6,026 nt of DNA, taken from Actinomycetota bacterium. GTDB lineage: Bacteria > Actinomycetota > Thermoleophilia > Solirubrobacterales > Solirubrobacteraceae. Below are positions 5,698 to 6,026 of this stretch, piece after piece; position 1 is the stretch's first letter; each line of letters opens with the position of its first letter. Both the position numbers and the translations under genes were made by a program. The stretch covers positions 1 to 6,026 of the forward strand of contig JAHWJM010000165.1 of assembly GCA_019348435.1 (NCBI GenBank). The letters run 5' to 3'. Under the pieces are notes generated by a model. It was not told the origin of the DNA, searched no databases, and was given only the letters and a program-made list of their open reading frames with translations.

Positions 5698-6026
5698 TCA
5701 GACCCGGTGCTCTGGGTTGGGATACTCGGAACGACAGCCGGCGTCCCACTGCGTGCGCTGGTTGCCGTGGGCGGGAATCCCGCCGCCGTCCTTCAGCATC
5801 CGGGCGATGTGCAGCAGGTTCCACGTCAGAAATGCGGTGTTGCGGTTGGTGAAGTCGTTGTCGGGCCCGCCCGAGCCCTCGTCGAGATCGCTTGGGCCGG
5901 GACCCGCCTCGCCCAGCCACGCCGAGTCGGCCTGCGGCGGGATCGTGTAGCCGAGGTGCTGTAGCGAGTAGAGGATGTTCATCGCGCAGTGCTTGGCGCC
6001 ATCCTCGTTGCCCGTGATGATGCAGC
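5698..6026 (-). CDS. Flavodoxin-family / NAD(P)H-dependent oxidoreductase, C-terminal part (cut by the right edge)
   Basis: The last 108 residues are visible and the frame is open to the window edge. They begin CIITGNEDGAKHCAMNILYS, continue with LQHLGYTIPPQADSAW, and include LDEGSGGPDNDFTNRNTAFL and a tail ending YPNPEHRV. This resembles the C-terminal half of WrbA-like or NADPH-dependent FMN reductase proteins: the GNEDGAKHC turn follows the strand beside the flavin, and a final helix packs on the flavodoxin fold. The expected activity is flavin-dependent reduction using NAD(P)H, with substrate unknown. The N-terminal flavin-phosphate loop lies outside the window. An internal ATG at 5982 is not the start, because family-like sequence continues upstream of it. 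By hand count, GC of 5701-6000 is 204/300 (68%), below that of the kinase region. It converges with the unknown gene across a 68-bp gap. Confidence 0.8.
   Translation of the reverse strand, partial: CIITGNEDGAKHCAMNILYSLQHLGYTIPPQADSAWLGEAGPGPSDLDEGSGGPDNDFTNRNTAFLTWNLLHIARMLKDGGGIPAHGNQRTQWDAGCRSEYPNPEHRV

Overview
This 6 kb window is high-GC bacterial DNA with actinobacterial character: codon third positions are mostly G or C, GTG starts are common, and the order rpmG-secE-nusG is the usual bacterial one. NusG here begins directly at its core domain, without the long acidic N-terminal extension typical of Streptomyces and Mycobacterium, while SecE carries a long acidic extension. This points to an early-branching actinobacterial lineage such as Thermoleophilia or Solirubrobacterales. 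That placement is an inference and was not tested by a search.

Layout from left to right. Positions 1-1076, minus strand, hold rpmG (ribosomal protein L33), secE (preprotein translocase subunit) and the 5' part of nusG (transcription elongation factor), closely spaced as one transcription unit reading out of the left edge. Positions 1077-1217 form the longest non-coding gap (141 bp). It contains a perfect 7-bp hairpin followed by five T on the minus strand, plus a candidate -10 box. The hairpin either ends the protease transcript or lies in the leader of the rpmG unit. Positions 1218-4094, minus strand, hold a secreted subtilisin-family protease gene and, 48 bp upstream of it, an FGGY carbohydrate kinase gene resembling D-ribulokinase. 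Divergent from the kinase, the plus strand carries an isochorismatase-like cysteine hydrolase (4162-4698), a small YCII/DGPF-domain protein (4787-5143) and an unrecognised 135-residue protein (5222-5629). A convergent gap with two GC hairpins (5630-5697) separates these from the C-terminal part of a flavodoxin-family / NAD(P)H-dependent oxidoreductase on the minus strand, cut by the right edge.

The left third is core gene expression and secretion machinery. The remainder looks like ordinary accessory metabolism: a sugar kinase, a hydrolase, a flavoprotein and a secreted protease. There is no mobile element, phage gene, CRISPR array, rRNA or tRNA, and no sign of a multi-gene novel system. The points most worth a second look are the terminator-like hairpin just ahead of rpmG with its flanking direct repeat, the unrecognised 135-residue gene, and the D-ribulokinase-like kinase. 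No gene-free stretch exceeds 300 bases.
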